Assembly: GCF_002917095.1 (NCBI RefSeq)
Contig: NZ_PQGA01000001.1
Span: 1 to 64,000, forward strand
Length of the DNA: 64,000 nucleotides
From: Paraburkholderia eburnea
GTDB lineage: Bacteria; Pseudomonadota; Gammaproteobacteria; Burkholderiales; Burkholderiaceae
Reading direction: 5' to 3'
The notes under the pieces are model-generated. The model was not told the origin of the DNA. It saw only the letters and a program-made list of their open reading frames with translations, and made no database searches. The first letter of the stretch is position 1. Each line of letters starts with the position of its first letter. The position numbers were made by a program, and so were the translations under genes. Positions 8,657 to 17,394 of the stretch are shown in pieces.

Positions 8657-9298
8657 TCAGCGCGTCGCCTCGATATACGCCTTGCGATCCGCGCCGACGC
8701 GCTGCGCCGCAGGCCGGGCGCCCAGCAGCTTCACATACGCCTTCCAGTCCACGCCGGCCTCGGCCAGCATGTCGCGACCGTAGATCGCCTGCGTCGCCAT
8801 GCCGATGAGCGGCAGATTCACGAACGCCGACATATCGACGATGCCAAACTGCTCGCCGCGCGCATACGGCGCGAAAGTGGCCAGACGCTTGAGGCTCGCG
8901 ATATGGCGCGTGACGCGCTTCTCCACGCTCTTCTTGACCTCCTCGCTCACCGTGCCGCCGAAGAACGCCTCGGGATAAAGCTCGCGCACGGCCAGTTCCA
9001 GATGCGTCTCGATCACCGCGATCAGCTCGCGCTCCTTGGCCGCCTGCCACGGATCGGCGCTAAAGATGCGTTTGTCGGGAAAGCGCGCCGCCAGATACTC
9101 GACAATCACTTCCGACTCGCACAGAAAACCCTGCTCCGTCTCGATGAACGGCACCTTGCCCGTGGCCGACTGGGCGAGTTGCGCTTCGGCGAGCGGCAGC
9201 TTCGTCAGCACTTCCTCGAACTCGATGCCGTGTTCGAGCAGCACGAACTTGACCTTGTTGTAATAGTTCGAGAGGGCAAAACCATGCAGCTTGATCAT
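8657..9298 (-). CDS. Glutathione S-transferase family protein
   Basis: A 213-residue GST. The thioredoxin-like N-terminal domain runs from MIKLHGFALSNYYNKVKF to about residue 80, with the glutathione-binding cis-Pro (KVPFIET) and the ESEVIVEYL Glu-Ser motif (residues ~61-69). An alpha-helical domain follows. The catalytic residue is probably one of the N-terminal Ser/Tyr residues in ALSNYY. A strong Shine-Dalgarno (CAGGAGGAAACGAGG) precedes the ATG. It is divergent from the acyl-CoA gene cluster, and a -10-like TAGAAT on the minus strand at 9408-9403 overlaps the likely promoter of that cluster. Confidence 0.85.
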   Translation of the reverse strand: MIKLHGFALSNYYNKVKFVLLEHGIEFEEVLTKLPLAEAQLAQSATGKVPFIETEQGFLCESEVIVEYLAARFPDKRIFSADPWQAAKERELIAVIETHLELAVRELYPEAFFGGTVSEEVKKSVEKRVTRHIASLKRLATFAPYARGEQFGIVDMSAFVNLPLIGMATQAIYGRDMLAEAGVDWKAYVKLLGARPAAQRVGADRKAYIEATR

Positions 9299-9378
9299 CC
9301 TCGTTTCCTCCTGGGAGCGACGGCCTGCGTTCCGGCTCCGGGTGAACCCGCAGCACGCCGGGAAAGCGCAGAACCTTT

Positions 9379-9408
9379 TTCATAAAAATGTACGACCGTG
9401 CTATTCTA
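9379..9408 (+). promoter_or_regulatory. Promoter of the acyl-CoA cluster with a palindrome-like site
   Basis: A -35-like TTCATA (9379-9384) and a -10-like TATTCT (9402-9407) are separated by 17 bp. The spacer ends with ACGACCGTGC (9392-9401), an imperfect palindrome resembling the site GAACGATCGTTC in front of the other acyl-CoA operon (19183-19194). On the minus strand the same -10 region reads TAGAAT and could serve the divergent GST gene. Binding by a TetR-family repressor is inferred, not shown. Confidence 0.45.
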
Positions 9409-9433
9409 GGCCAATCATGGAGCCACGCTTCCA

Positions 9434-9619
9434 ATGACTTCACATCATTTCAACATTGAGACAACCGGCGCCGCGCCCATCAATGCGCAGGCCAACTCCG
9501 CCGACACCTTCGCCAAACTCGCGGCAAAAGGCAAGCTCGACGCGTCGCGCATGAGTTCTGGCGCGAATTGCGTCAGCGCCGTCCATCCGCACACTCTCTC
9601 GACCGAGGCATCGCAATGA
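9434..9619 (+). CDS. Possible small upstream ORF coupled to the crotonase gene
   Basis: A 61-codon frame begins MTSHHFNIETTGAAP about 25 bp after the predicted -10. Its TGA stop overlaps the ATG of the crotonase gene (ATGA). A weak GGAG lies 11 bases before its start. No domain, signal peptide or transmembrane segment is recognised. The exact stop/start overlap favours a translated coupling ORF; the lack of any known family favours a chance leader frame. Confidence 0.3.
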   Translation: MTSHHFNIETTGAAPINAQANSADTFAKLAAKGKLDASRMSSGANCVSAVHPHTLSTEASQ

Positions 9620-10407
9620 GCGCCGAACTCCGCACCACCCGCCCCGATCATCACGAATCGACGCTCGTGCTCACCTTGTCGAATCCCGGCGCGCGCAACG
9701 CGCTGCACCCCGACATGTATGCCGCCGCAATCGAAGCGTTCGACGCGGCCGAGCGCGACGAGTCGCTGCGCGCGATCATCCTCACGGGCGCGGACAACTT
9801 CTTCTGCGCGGGCGGCAACCTGAACCGCCTGCTCGAAAACCGCGCCAAGGACCCTTCGGTGCAGGCCGCCAGCATCGACATGCTGGCTCACTGGGTCACG
9901 GCGATGCGCCAGTCGAGCAAGATCGTGATCGCCGCCGTCGAGGGCGCCGCCGCGGGCGCGGGCTTCTCGCTCGCGCTGGCCGCCGATCTGCTCGTGGCCG
10001 CCGAAGACGCCAAATTCGTGATGGCCTATTCGCGCGTGGGCCTCACGCCCGATGGCGGCGGTTCATGGTTCCTCTCGCATGCGCTGCCGCGCGCCCTCGC
10101 CTTCGAGGTGATGCTCGAAGGCAAGCCGATCGGCGCGCAGCGTCTGGCCGACCTGGGCGTGGTGAACCGGGTGGTCAAGCCGCAGAGCGCGCTCGACGCG
10201 GCGCTCGCGTGGGCCGACGAACTCGCGAAAATCTCGCCGAACTCGGCCTCGCGCATCAAGGCGCTGACGAGCACCGCGCCGCTGCAAACGCTCGACGCGC
10301 AACTCGTCGACGAACGCGATAGCTTCGTGAGCTCGCTGCATCATCGCGACGGACTCGAAGGCATCACCGCGTTCCTCGAAAAGCGCACGCCGGTCTACAA
10401 GCGCTAA
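9616..10407 (+). CDS. Enoyl-CoA hydratase/isomerase (crotonase) family protein
   Basis: A 263-residue crotonase. The oxyanion-hole segments are visible (GADNFFCAGGNLNRL; EGAAAGAGFSLALAADL). The first catalytic Glu of classical hydratases is not present at GAGFSLAL, and the second acidic position is Asp (RVGLTPDGGGSWFL). This pattern is closer to PaaG-type isomerases than to a standard enoyl-CoA hydratase. The start at 9616 agrees with the family N-terminus. It is the first well-supported gene of a plus-strand cluster (histidine phosphatase 17 bp later, then APH-type kinase and acyl-CoA dehydrogenase), so it probably handles an unsaturated acyl-CoA made there. Exact reaction is unknown. Confidence 0.85.
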   Translation: MSAELRTTRPDHHESTLVLTLSNPGARNALHPDMYAAAIEAFDAAERDESLRAIILTGADNFFCAGGNLNRLLENRAKDPSVQAASIDMLAHWVTAMRQSSKIVIAAVEGAAAGAGFSLALAADLLVAAEDAKFVMAYSRVGLTPDGGGSWFLSHALPRALAFEVMLEGKPIGAQRLADLGVVNRVVKPQSALDAALAWADELAKISPNSASRIKALTSTAPLQTLDAQLVDERDSFVSSLHHRDGLEGITAFLEKRTPVYKR

Positions 10408-10423
10408 ACCGGCGATCAAAACC

Positions 10424-11143
10424 ATGAGCGAGTTCCAGTTGCCCACGCGCCGCCGCCTCTATCTGATGCGCCACGGCGACGTCACCTACTTCGACGACAG
10501 CGGCCGCGCGATCGACCCCGACACCGTGCCGCTCAACGAAACCGGCCGCGCCCAGGCCAGCGCTGCGGGTCAGGCGTTCGCGCAGCAAGGCGTGCGCTTT
10601 GACCGCGTGATCGTGAGCGGCCTGCGGCGCACGGTCGAAACGGCCCAGCGCGTGCTGGTCGCCACGGGGCAGAAGATCGCGCTGGACGAACAACCCGCGT
10701 GGCAGGAGATTCGTGGCGGGCGTCTGGCCGATCTCGCGCCCGCCGATGTCGAGGACGCGTTCCTGCGCGCCTTCGACGGCGTCGTGCCCGAAGAGACGCG
10801 TTTTCTCGGCGGCGAGTCCATCGGCGAGTTGCTCGATCGCGTGCTGCCCGCCGTGGCCGCGCTGCGCGCCGATCCGTCGTGGGACACCGCGCTGCTGGTG
10901 CTGCACGGCGGCGTGAACCGCGCGATCCTCTCGCACGCCATCACGGCGGGCGGGCGCGCGTTTTTCGGCCACCTCGCGCAGACGACGGGCTGCATCAACG
11001 CGCTCGATGTGGGCGCAGCGCCCCACGACTGGGTCGTGCGTACGCTCAACTACGCCCCGCCCGCGCCGCTGCATCGCGACGTGCGCAACACGACGATGGA
11101 GATGCTGTACGCGCAATATCTGCGCTTTCGCCCTGAGCGCTAG
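10424..11143 (+). CDS. Histidine phosphatase family protein (phosphoglycerate-mutase-like)
   Basis: A 239-residue member of histidine phosphatase branch 1. The catalytic RHG motif is at R16-H17-G18 (YLMRHGDVTY), a second Arg in SGLRRTVETA (~residue 68), and a second catalytic His in LVLHGGVNRAIL. It would form a phospho-His intermediate and hydrolyse phosphate monoesters in the cytosol. Its place directly upstream of an APH-type kinase and an ACAD10/11-like dehydrogenase suggests it may act on phosphorylated intermediates of that pathway, or simply be a broad phosphatase; this is inference from context. Confidence 0.85.
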   Translation: MSEFQLPTRRRLYLMRHGDVTYFDDSGRAIDPDTVPLNETGRAQASAAGQAFAQQGVRFDRVIVSGLRRTVETAQRVLVATGQKIALDEQPAWQEIRGGRLADLAPADVEDAFLRAFDGVVPEETRFLGGESIGELLDRVLPAVAALRADPSWDTALLVLHGGVNRAILSHAITAGGRAFFGHLAQTTGCINALDVGAAPHDWVVRTLNYAPPAPLHRDVRNTTMEMLYAQYLRFRPER

Positions 11144-11177
11144 CGCGGACCACCCATACTGGAGAAGGGAGACAGAC

Positions 11178-12332
11178 ATGGCGCAAGCCACGCCGGATGG
11201 AGACACAACCCGCAGTAGCAGCGACAACAAAAACAAAAGCGACGCCGATCGCTCGACCGACTTCTCGGCCTTCGAGGGCACGCGCCCGGTCGCCGAACGT
11301 CAGCGCTTCGATACGGCGGCGCTGGCCGCATGGCTCACGGCGCACGTTGCAGGCTTCGAAGGACCGCTCACGGTCGAACAGTTCGCCGGCGGCCAGTCGA
11401 ATCCCACTTTCAAGCTCGTGACGCCCACGCGCAGCTACGTGATGCGCGCCAAGCCCGGCCCGAAGGCGAAGCTGCTGCCCTCGGCGCACGCCATCGAGCG
11501 CGAATACCGCGTGATGGACGCGCTCGGCGCCACCGAGGTGCCGGTCGCGAAGATGCTCGCGCTGTGCGAGGACGAAAGCGTGATCGGCCGCGCGTTCTAC
11601 GTGATGGAGTTCGTCGAGGGCCGCGTGCTCTGGGATCAGTCCTTGCCCGGCATGACGCGCGAAGAGCGCGGCGCGATCTACGACGAGATGAACCGTGTAA
11701 TCGCCGCGCTCCACAACGTCGATCCGAACGCCATCGGCCTCGCCGATTACGGCAAGCCCGGCAATTACTTCGCACGCCAGATCGATCGCTGGAGCCGTCA
11801 ATATCAGGCATCAGAGACGGAATCGATCGAGGCGATGAACCGCCTGATCGACTGGCTGCCGCAGCATATTCCCGACGAAAACGCCGAAGGCAGCGCGCGC
11901 GTGTCGATCGTGCACGGCGACTTCCGCCTCGACAATCTGATCTTCCATCCCACCGAGCCGCGCGTGCTCGCGGTGCTCGACTGGGAACTGTCGACGCTCG
12001 GCAACCCGCTCGCGGATTTTTCGTATCACTGCATGGCGTGGCACGTGGAGCCGGGGCAGTTCCGCGGCATCGGCGGGCTGGACTGGGCCGCGCTCGGCAT
12101 TCCCGATGAGCAGCAGTATGTACGCCGCTATTGCGAACGCACGGGCCTCACGATCCACGGCGACTGGAACTTCTATCTCGCCTACAACATGTTCCGCATC
12201 GCGGCCATCCTGCAGGGGATCATGAAGCGCGTCGTGGACGGCACGGCCGCCAGCGCCCAGGCGGCCGACGCCGGCCGCCGCGCGAAACCGATGGCCGAAC
12301 TCGCGTGGCATTACGCGCAGAAGGTTCGCTGA
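11178..12332 (+). CDS. APH-fold phosphotransferase, ACAD10/11 kinase-like (LvaA-like)
   Basis: A 384-residue aminoglycoside-phosphotransferase-fold kinase. The N-terminal ~45 residues are polar and probably disordered. A glycine loop ([12 protein letters not shown]) and ATP-binding Lys (YVMRAKPG) follow, then the catalytic loop H246-G-D248-FRLDN and the metal-binding DWELSTLG. This sequence type matches the kinase half of human ACAD10/11 and the LvaA enzyme of Pseudomonas putida, which phosphorylate 4-hydroxyacyl-CoAs. The next gene is the matching acyl-CoA dehydrogenase, i.e. the two halves of ACAD10/11 as adjacent genes. A good SD (GGAGAAGGGAGA) supports ATG 11178. The substrate here is inferred. 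Confidence 0.85.
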   Translation: MAQATPDGDTTRSSSDNKNKSDADRSTDFSAFEGTRPVAERQRFDTAALAAWLTAHVAGFEGPLTVEQFAGGQSNPTFKLVTPTRSYVMRAKPGPKAKLLPSAHAIEREYRVMDALGATEVPVAKMLALCEDESVIGRAFYVMEFVEGRVLWDQSLPGMTREERGAIYDEMNRVIAALHNVDPNAIGLADYGKPGNYFARQIDRWSRQYQASETESIEAMNRLIDWLPQHIPDENAEGSARVSIVHGDFRLDNLIFHPTEPRVLAVLDWELSTLGNPLADFSYHCMAWHVEPGQFRGIGGLDWAALGIPDEQQYVRRYCERTGLTIHGDWNFYLAYNMFRIAAILQGIMKRVVDGTAASAQAADAGRRAKPMAELAWHYAQKVR

Positions 12333-12414
12333 GGCATCGGCGTTCAGTCTGCGTACGCAATCCGCACTCGATTCTGCTCAGTGCTTTCTTAGTGCTTTAT
12401 TGACGAGGTCCTGG

Positions 12415-13674
12415 ATGAATTTCGATTACACCCCGAAAGTGCAGGCGCTGCGCGAGAAGCTACTCGCGTTCTTCGACCAACATATCTATCCGAACGAAGC
12501 CGTCTATCACGCGGAAGTCGAGCGCAACCGCGCCAACGGTAACCCGTGGGTCGCCACGGAAATTGTCGAACAGCTCAAGGTCAAGGCGCGCGAAGCGGGC
12601 TTGTGGAATCTGTTTCTGCCCGAGTCGCATCGCGGCGCGGGCCTGACGAACCTCGAATACGCCCCGCTGTGCGAGATCATGGGCCGTGTAATCTGGGCGC
12701 CCGAAGTCTTCAACTGCAGCGCGCCCGACACGGGCAACATGGAAACCATCGAGCGCTACGGCAGCGACGAGCACAAGCGCCAGTGGCTCGAACCGCTGCT
12801 GCAAGGCCAGATCCGCTCGGCGTTCCTGATGACGGAGCCGGAAGTCGCCTCGTCGGACGCCACCAACATCCAGACGCGCATCGAACGCGACGGCGACGAC
12901 TATGTCATCAACGGCACGAAGTGGTGGTCGTCGGGCGCGGGCGATCCGCGCTGCGCGGTCTATATCGTGATGGGCAAGACCGATCCCGACGCGCCGCGCC
13001 ATGCCCAGCAGTCGATGATCCTCGTGCCCGCCGACGCCGCCGGCATCACGGTCAAGCGCCCGCTTACCGTGTTCGGCTATGACGACGCGCCGCACGGGCA
13101 CATGGAAATCCAGCTCGAAAACGTGCGTGTGCCCGCATCGAACATTCTGCTGGGCGAAGGGCGCGGCTTCGAGATCGCGCAAGGGCGTCTGGGCCCGGGC
13201 CGGATTCACCACTGCATGCGTCTGATCGGCCTCGCGGAACGCGCACTGGAGTTCATGTCGAAGCGTGCGCTCTCGCGCGTTGCTTTCGGCAAGACCATTG
13301 CGCAGCAGACCGTCACGCAGGAGCGCATCGCCGAGGCGCGCTGCATGATCGAGCAGGCGCGCCTGCTCACGCTCAAGACCGCGTACATGATGGACACCGT
13401 GGGCAACAAGGGCGCGCGCGGCGAGATCGCGATGATCAAGGTCGTGGCGCCGGGTATGGCCTGTCAGGTGCTGGACTGGGCCATCCAGGTGCACGGCGGC
13501 GGCGGCGTGAGCGGCGACTTCCCGCTGGCGTATGCCTACGCGCAGGCGCGCACGCTGCGTTTCGCCGATGGCCCGGACGAAGTGCACCGCAACGCCATCG
13601 CCAAGCTCGAACTCTCGCGTTATATGGATGCGGGCGCGGCTTCGCGCGTGGAGATGCCGGTTACGCGCTCGTAA
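12415..13674 (+). CDS. Acyl-CoA dehydrogenase, ACAD10/11-like (LvaC-like)
   Basis: A 419-residue acyl-CoA dehydrogenase. FAD- and substrate-binding segments are visible ([58 protein letters not shown]). At the position of the usual catalytic Glu (YEGT in medium-chain enzymes) this protein has Asp385 (FADGP), as seen in the ACAD10/11 branch. Together with the upstream kinase it could remove phosphate from a 4-phosphoacyl-CoA and form an enoyl-CoA. The start is ATG 12415, after GACGAGGTCCTGG; a TTG at 12400 is less likely. It is the last gene of the cluster and converges on the hypothetical gene at 13699-14277 without a clear terminator. Confidence 0.88.
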   Translation: MNFDYTPKVQALREKLLAFFDQHIYPNEAVYHAEVERNRANGNPWVATEIVEQLKVKAREAGLWNLFLPESHRGAGLTNLEYAPLCEIMGRVIWAPEVFNCSAPDTGNMETIERYGSDEHKRQWLEPLLQGQIRSAFLMTEPEVASSDATNIQTRIERDGDDYVINGTKWWSSGAGDPRCAVYIVMGKTDPDAPRHAQQSMILVPADAAGITVKRPLTVFGYDDAPHGHMEIQLENVRVPASNILLGEGRGFEIAQGRLGPGRIHHCMRLIGLAERALEFMSKRALSRVAFGKTIAQQTVTQERIAEARCMIEQARLLTLKTAYMMDTVGNKGARGEIAMIKVVAPGMACQVLDWAIQVHGGGGVSGDFPLAYAYAQARTLRFADGPDEVHRNAIAKLELSRYMDAGAASRVEMPVTRS

Positions 13675-13698
13675 TACGCCGAATACGCCGAATAGCCG

Positions 13699-14277
13699 TC
13701 ATGGCTGCGTGGCGAGCGCTCTCGCCACGCCCGCCAGCGTGCGCTTGCGGATCCATCCGCTCGACGCACGGATGGCGAACCAGTACGGCGTCATCAGCGC
13801 TTTCGTGCCGAACGACGGGCAATCGACAAAGGTTTCGGTGACGAGGCGGGTGCCGGACGGCCCTCCCTCCGGCACCCGAAAGCGCAAGACCAGTCGGGCG
13901 ATGTCCGCACGCGTGAGCGCGATGAATGCCGCCGCATCGGCCACTTTCACCAGCCCGAAATCGGGACGCCAGAAGCGGCCGGCGAGACCGAACGTCAGCT
14001 CGCGGTCGTCTCGATGCAATGGCGTGAATGCGGACAGATCGAACGGCTCGCACGGCTTGCCGCCCATGCGCTGCACGAGCCGCTCGGGCCATTCGCGCAC
14101 GCGCAGCAGCGCGTCGATGACCGGATCGTCGCGCATGTCGAATGCCGCGACGGCTTCGATGACGCGCGACGGCGGCGCGTCGCCCACTGCCGCTTCGTGC
14201 CGCTCGTAAAACGTGTAATGCTCCAGAAATGGCGCGGGCGACGCAGTTCGATCGGCCATCGTATCCATTGTCTTCAT
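13699..14277 (-). CDS. Hypothetical protein
   Basis: A 192-residue protein with no family I can name with confidence. It starts MKTMDTMADRTASPAPFLEHYTFYERHE and is rich in Arg and Asp. Conserved-looking blocks are DDPVIDALLRVREWPERL, GRFWRPDFGLVKV and LVTETFVDCPSFGTKAL. The overall pattern (aromatic residues, a mid-domain LTFGLAGRFW strand, a C-terminal basic helix) could fit a START/SRPBCC-like or DUF2867-like fold, but that is only a guess. There is no signal peptide or transmembrane segment. It is convergent with the acyl-CoA dehydrogenase and divergent from the GST at 14471. Confidence 0.6.
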   Translation of the reverse strand: MKTMDTMADRTASPAPFLEHYTFYERHEAAVGDAPPSRVIEAVAAFDMRDDPVIDALLRVREWPERLVQRMGGKPCEPFDLSAFTPLHRDDRELTFGLAGRFWRPDFGLVKVADAAAFIALTRADIARLVLRFRVPEGGPSGTRLVTETFVDCPSFGTKALMTPYWFAIRASSGWIRKRTLAGVARALATQP

Positions 14278-14470
14278 CGAAAATAAGCAGGCAAAATCGC
14301 CTTCCGTGAGCGTTGCCCGTCATGATGCCATCGCTTGCCGCCAGGCGATTTCCACGCTGGCATTGAGGTCACTTTCGCCGCTTCGGCGGCGTGCATCGAA
14401 CTATGCTAACGTCCGCGAGATCCGGCGCGCGGCAACGGTGCGCCTCCCTCTGGTGCTTTAAGGAGTCACG

Positions 14471-15187
14471 ATGATCGACGTCTATAGCTGGGCCACGCCC
14501 AACGGCCACAAAGTCCATATCATGCTGGAGGAAACCGGTCTCGAGTACCGCGTGCATCCGGTCGATATCGGCGCGGGCGACCAGTTCAAGCCCGAATTCC
14601 TCGACATCAGCCCGAACAACAAGATCCCGGCCATCACCGATTCCGAAGGCCCGGTGCGCGCGGACGGCAAGCCGTTCTCGCTGTTCGAGTCGGGCGCCAT
14701 CCTGATCTATCTGGCCGCGAAGACGGGCAAGTTCATGCCCGAAGACCTCGCCGCGCGCTACGACGTGCTGCAGTGGGTGATGTTCCAGATGGGCGGCCTC
14801 GGCCCGATGCTCGGCCAGGCGCATCACTTCCGCATCTACGCGCCCGAGAAGATCGAGTACGCGGTGAACCGCTACACCAACGAAGCCAGGCGTCTCTACA
14901 ACGTGATGGAAACGCAGCTCGAAAAGACCGAATATCTGGCGGGCAACGAGTACACCATCGCCGATATCGCCGCGTTCCCGTGGACGCGCTCGTGGCAGAA
15001 CCAGGGCATCGATCTCGACGCGCTGCCCAATGTGAAGCGCTGGCACGAGACCATCGCGGCGCGGCCCGCGGTCCAGCGCGGCGTCGAAGTGCTCGCCAAC
15101 GCGCGCAAGCCGCTCATGGACGACAAGGCCAAGGAAGTGCTGTTCGGCGCCACGCAATACGCGAAACACGACTCGAAGGCGGCGTAA
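14471..15187 (+). CDS. Glutathione-dependent disulfide-bond oxidoreductase (YfcG/YghU-type GST)
   Basis: A 238-residue GST-like protein starting MIDVYSWATPNGHKVHIMLEE, with the Thr-Pro-Asn motif that contacts glutathione in YfcG/YghU (Nu-class) enzymes, and the ESGAILIYLAAKTGKF Glu-Ser motif (~residues 74-90). These enzymes reduce disulfides with glutathione and lack the usual Tyr/Ser/Cys catalytic residue. The start is supported by AAGGAGTCACG. It is a single-gene unit ending at the bidirectional terminator at 15211-15245. Confidence 0.88.
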   Translation: MIDVYSWATPNGHKVHIMLEETGLEYRVHPVDIGAGDQFKPEFLDISPNNKIPAITDSEGPVRADGKPFSLFESGAILIYLAAKTGKFMPEDLAARYDVLQWVMFQMGGLGPMLGQAHHFRIYAPEKIEYAVNRYTNEARRLYNVMETQLEKTEYLAGNEYTIADIAAFPWTRSWQNQGIDLDALPNVKRWHETIAARPAVQRGVEVLANARKPLMDDKAKEVLFGATQYAKHDSKAA

Positions 15188-15210
15188 CGCCTTTACTGTC
15201 GAGCCGATAA

Positions 15211-15245
15211 AAAAGGGCGTCTGGTGCAAAACCAGACGCCCTTTT
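15211..15245. terminator. Bidirectional intrinsic terminator
   Basis: A perfect 15-bp inverted repeat (AAAAGGGCGTCTGGT / ACCAGACGCCCTTTT) with a 5-base loop ends in T runs on both strands. It separates the GST (+) and the acyl-CoA/MaoC operon (-). Confidence 0.92.
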
Positions 15246-15275
15246 CACATCCGCCGCACGCGGCGGAAGAAACGA

Positions 15276-15758
15276 TCAGAAATAGTGCCGCGAGATGAAT
15301 TCGGCGATGCAGGCGGGACGCTCGCTGCCTTCGGTTTCGAGGCTCACGTTCCAGACGACCTGCGCGCCGCCGCCCTCGACATCGCTCACTTCCTTGACGC
15401 CGAAGCGGCCGCGCAGCTTCGCGCCCACCGGCACCGGCGAGGTGAAACGCACGCGGTTGAGCCCGTAGTTCACGCCCATGCGCTGACGCAGCCTGATCGT
15501 CGATGCCAGCAGCACCGGCACGAGCGAGAGCGTGAGAAAACCGTGCGCGATCGGGCCGCCGAACGGCGACTCGCGGCGCGCGCGTTCCTCGTCGATGTGG
15601 ATCCACTGATGATCGCCCGTGGCATCGGCGAAACCCTGTACGGCCGGCATGTTCACTTCGCGCCAGGGGCTCACGAAAGGCTCGGCGCCCACGAGCGCGC
15701 GCAAGGCGGCCAGATCGGGAATCTCTACGGCTGTCGGTGCGCTTGCGACGTCGCTCAT
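15276..15758 (-). CDS. MaoC-like (R)-enoyl-CoA hydratase, second copy in operon
   Basis: A 160-residue hot-dog-fold MaoC dehydratase. The hydratase motif FADATGDHQWIHID gives the catalytic pair Asp49 and His54, followed by PIAHGFLTLSL. It would hydrate trans-2-enoyl-CoAs to (R)-3-hydroxyacyl-CoAs. It is the last gene of the minus-strand operon; its start overlaps the stop of the other MaoC gene by 4 bp (ATGA). The two are different in sequence and may form a heterodimer or act on different chain lengths. Confidence 0.85.
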   Translation of the reverse strand: MSDVASAPTAVEIPDLAALRALVGAEPFVSPWREVNMPAVQGFADATGDHQWIHIDEERARRESPFGGPIAHGFLTLSLVPVLLASTIRLRQRMGVNYGLNRVRFTSPVPVGAKLRGRFGVKEVSDVEGGGAQVVWNVSLETEGSERPACIAEFISRHYF

Positions 15759-16228
15759 GCAGTGTCTCCTGTGGTTTGAGCGCCCGGATGGCGCAGTCCG
15801 AACATTCCCTTCGACGAAACCGTCACGACGAGTTCGCCGTGCTGGTTACGCCCTTCCCAGCGCGTTTCGACGATGCCGCGATCGGGCTTGCTCTGCGAGA
15901 CGCGCTTGCTCACGACGATATTGGTCATCGAAAGCGTATCGCCCACGCGCACCGGCTTGATCCAGCGAATCCCGTCGAGGCCCGGCGAGCCCATCGAGGT
16001 CGAGTCCTTGAAGAAATTGCGCACCAGCATACCCATCATGATCGAGCAGGTATGCCAGCCGCTCGCCACGAGCGCGCCGAACATCGACGCCTCGCCCCCC
16101 GCCTCGCTCAGGTGGAACGGCTGCGGATCGTACTTCTGCGCGAACTCCACGATCTCCTCGCGCCCGAACGTGTGCGAGCCGACTTCATACGACTTGCCCA
16201 CTTCGAGATCTTCATAACTCAAACCCAT
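15755..16228 (-). CDS. MaoC-like (R)-enoyl-CoA hydratase, first copy in operon
   Basis: A 157-residue MaoC-domain protein starting MGLSYEDLEVGKSYEV. The active-site Asp34/His39 pair lies in AQKYDPQPFHLS, followed by ALVASGWHTCSIMM. It is placed between the small acyl-CoA dehydrogenase (33 bp upstream) and the second MaoC gene (4-bp overlap), so it probably hydrates the enoyl-CoA formed by the dehydrogenase pair. In steroid and pimeloyl catabolism, heteromeric dehydrogenases are often followed by MaoC hydratases; the substrate here is unknown. Confidence 0.86.
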   Translation of the reverse strand: MGLSYEDLEVGKSYEVGSHTFGREEIVEFAQKYDPQPFHLSEAGGEASMFGALVASGWHTCSIMMGMLVRNFFKDSTSMGSPGLDGIRWIKPVRVGDTLSMTNIVVSKRVSQSKPDRGIVETRWEGRNQHGELVVTVSSKGMFGLRHPGAQTTGDTA

Positions 16229-16261
16229 CGACGGCTCTCCGAATCGTTCAATACGTCACGC

Positions 16262-17383
16262 TCAAGCAGCAACCTGCGCGAAACCCGGCAGCGAGGCGAA
16301 GCGTTCGAGGTGATAGTCGACGTCGCCGAGCGTGGTTTCGATAATCGCGAGACGCTTGAACAGATGCGCCGCCGCGACCTCGTCGGTCACGCCCATGCCG
16401 CCGTGCAACTGCACCGCCTGCTGGCCGACATAGCGCGCCGCCTGTCCCACGCGCGCCTTCGCCGCGGAAATCGCGCGGCGGCGCTCGTCGGGCGATGCGC
16501 TACTGTAGCGCGCCGCCGCGAGATACGTGAGCGAGCGCGCCTGCTCGCCGTGAATCAGCATTTCGGCCATGCGGTGCTGAAGCGCCTGGAAACGCGCGAT
16601 CGGCACGCCGAACTGCTGGCGCGTTTTGGTGTACTCGACCGTTGCGTGATTGAGCGCGTCGATCGCGCCGACGGCTTCCGCGCACAGCAGGAAGGTGGCG
16701 TAATCGGCGATCTGCTCCCAGGCGGCCGCGCCCGTGCTGCCAAGGCGCCGCGCCTGCGCGCCGTCGAACTTGAGCGTGGCGGCGCGCTGCCCGTCGATGG
16801 TGCGATAGTCGCTCACCGTCACGCCAGGCGCACCGCGCGCCACGACGAACAGCGCCACTTCGTCCGCCAGACGCGCCGGCACGATCCAGTAATCGGCCTG
16901 CGCACCGTGCTGGACGACCGACTTGGCGCCATTGAGCGCGAAACCGTCGCCGGTTTCCTTCGCCGTCGTGGCAAGCTCAAACAGGTCGTAGCGCGCGCCG
17001 GGTTCGTGGAACGCGGGCGCCAGCTTGATTTCGCCGGAAGCCACGCGTTCGAGCAGCGCGGCGTTATCGGCATCGTCCGCGCCCGCGAGCTTGAGCGCTT
17101 CGATACCCACGGCGCTCGCCCAGTACGGCTCGACCACGAGCGCGCGGCCCAGCTCCTGCATGACCACGAGCATGTCGAAGGGCGTACCGTCAAAGCCGCC
17201 CTGCTGCTCCGGCACCGGCAGCGCGGTCAGCCCCAGTTCGACGAACGCGTTCCAGTGCGTGCCCGATACACCCTCGGGCGTCTTCACGATCGCCCGGCGC
17301 GCTTCGAAGCCGTAGTTCTTGTCGAGATAGCGACGCAGCGCGTCGGCGAGTTGCTGTTGCTCTTCGGTGAAATTGAAGTCCAT
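16262..17383 (-). CDS. Acyl-CoA dehydrogenase, small/beta-type subunit (PimD-like)
   Basis: A 373-residue acyl-CoA dehydrogenase-fold protein starting MDFNFTEEQQQLADALRR. It keeps the C-terminal helical domain (QQAVQLHGGMGVTDE) but lacks the usual EGT/GGSNEIQ segment near the C-terminus, ending DYHLERFASLPGFAQ. This is typical of the partner subunit in alpha2beta2 dehydrogenases (PimCD, ChsE1/E2), where active-site parts are shared between two genes. An SD GAGGAG before ATG 17383 fixes the start; a codon at 17398 would overlap the upstream gene. It lies 11 bp after the large-subunit gene. Confidence 0.85.
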   Translation of the reverse strand: MDFNFTEEQQQLADALRRYLDKNYGFEARRAIVKTPEGVSGTHWNAFVELGLTALPVPEQQGGFDGTPFDMLVVMQELGRALVVEPYWASAVGIEALKLAGADDADNAALLERVASGEIKLAPAFHEPGARYDLFELATTAKETGDGFALNGAKSVVQHGAQADYWIVPARLADEVALFVVARGAPGVTVSDYRTIDGQRAATLKFDGAQARRLGSTGAAAWEQIADYATFLLCAEAVGAIDALNHATVEYTKTRQQFGVPIARFQALQHRMAEMLIHGEQARSLTYLAAARYSSASPDERRRAISAAKARVGQAARYVGQQAVQLHGGMGVTDEVAAAHLFKRLAIIETTLGDVDYHLERFASLPGFAQVAA

Positions 17384-17394
17384 TGCGCCGCTCC

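Noticed and set aside
13675-13698. Short repeated ACGCCGAAT units between convergent genes
   Set aside because: Only two and a half copies of 9 bp, no hairpin or T run; too little to call a repeat or terminator.
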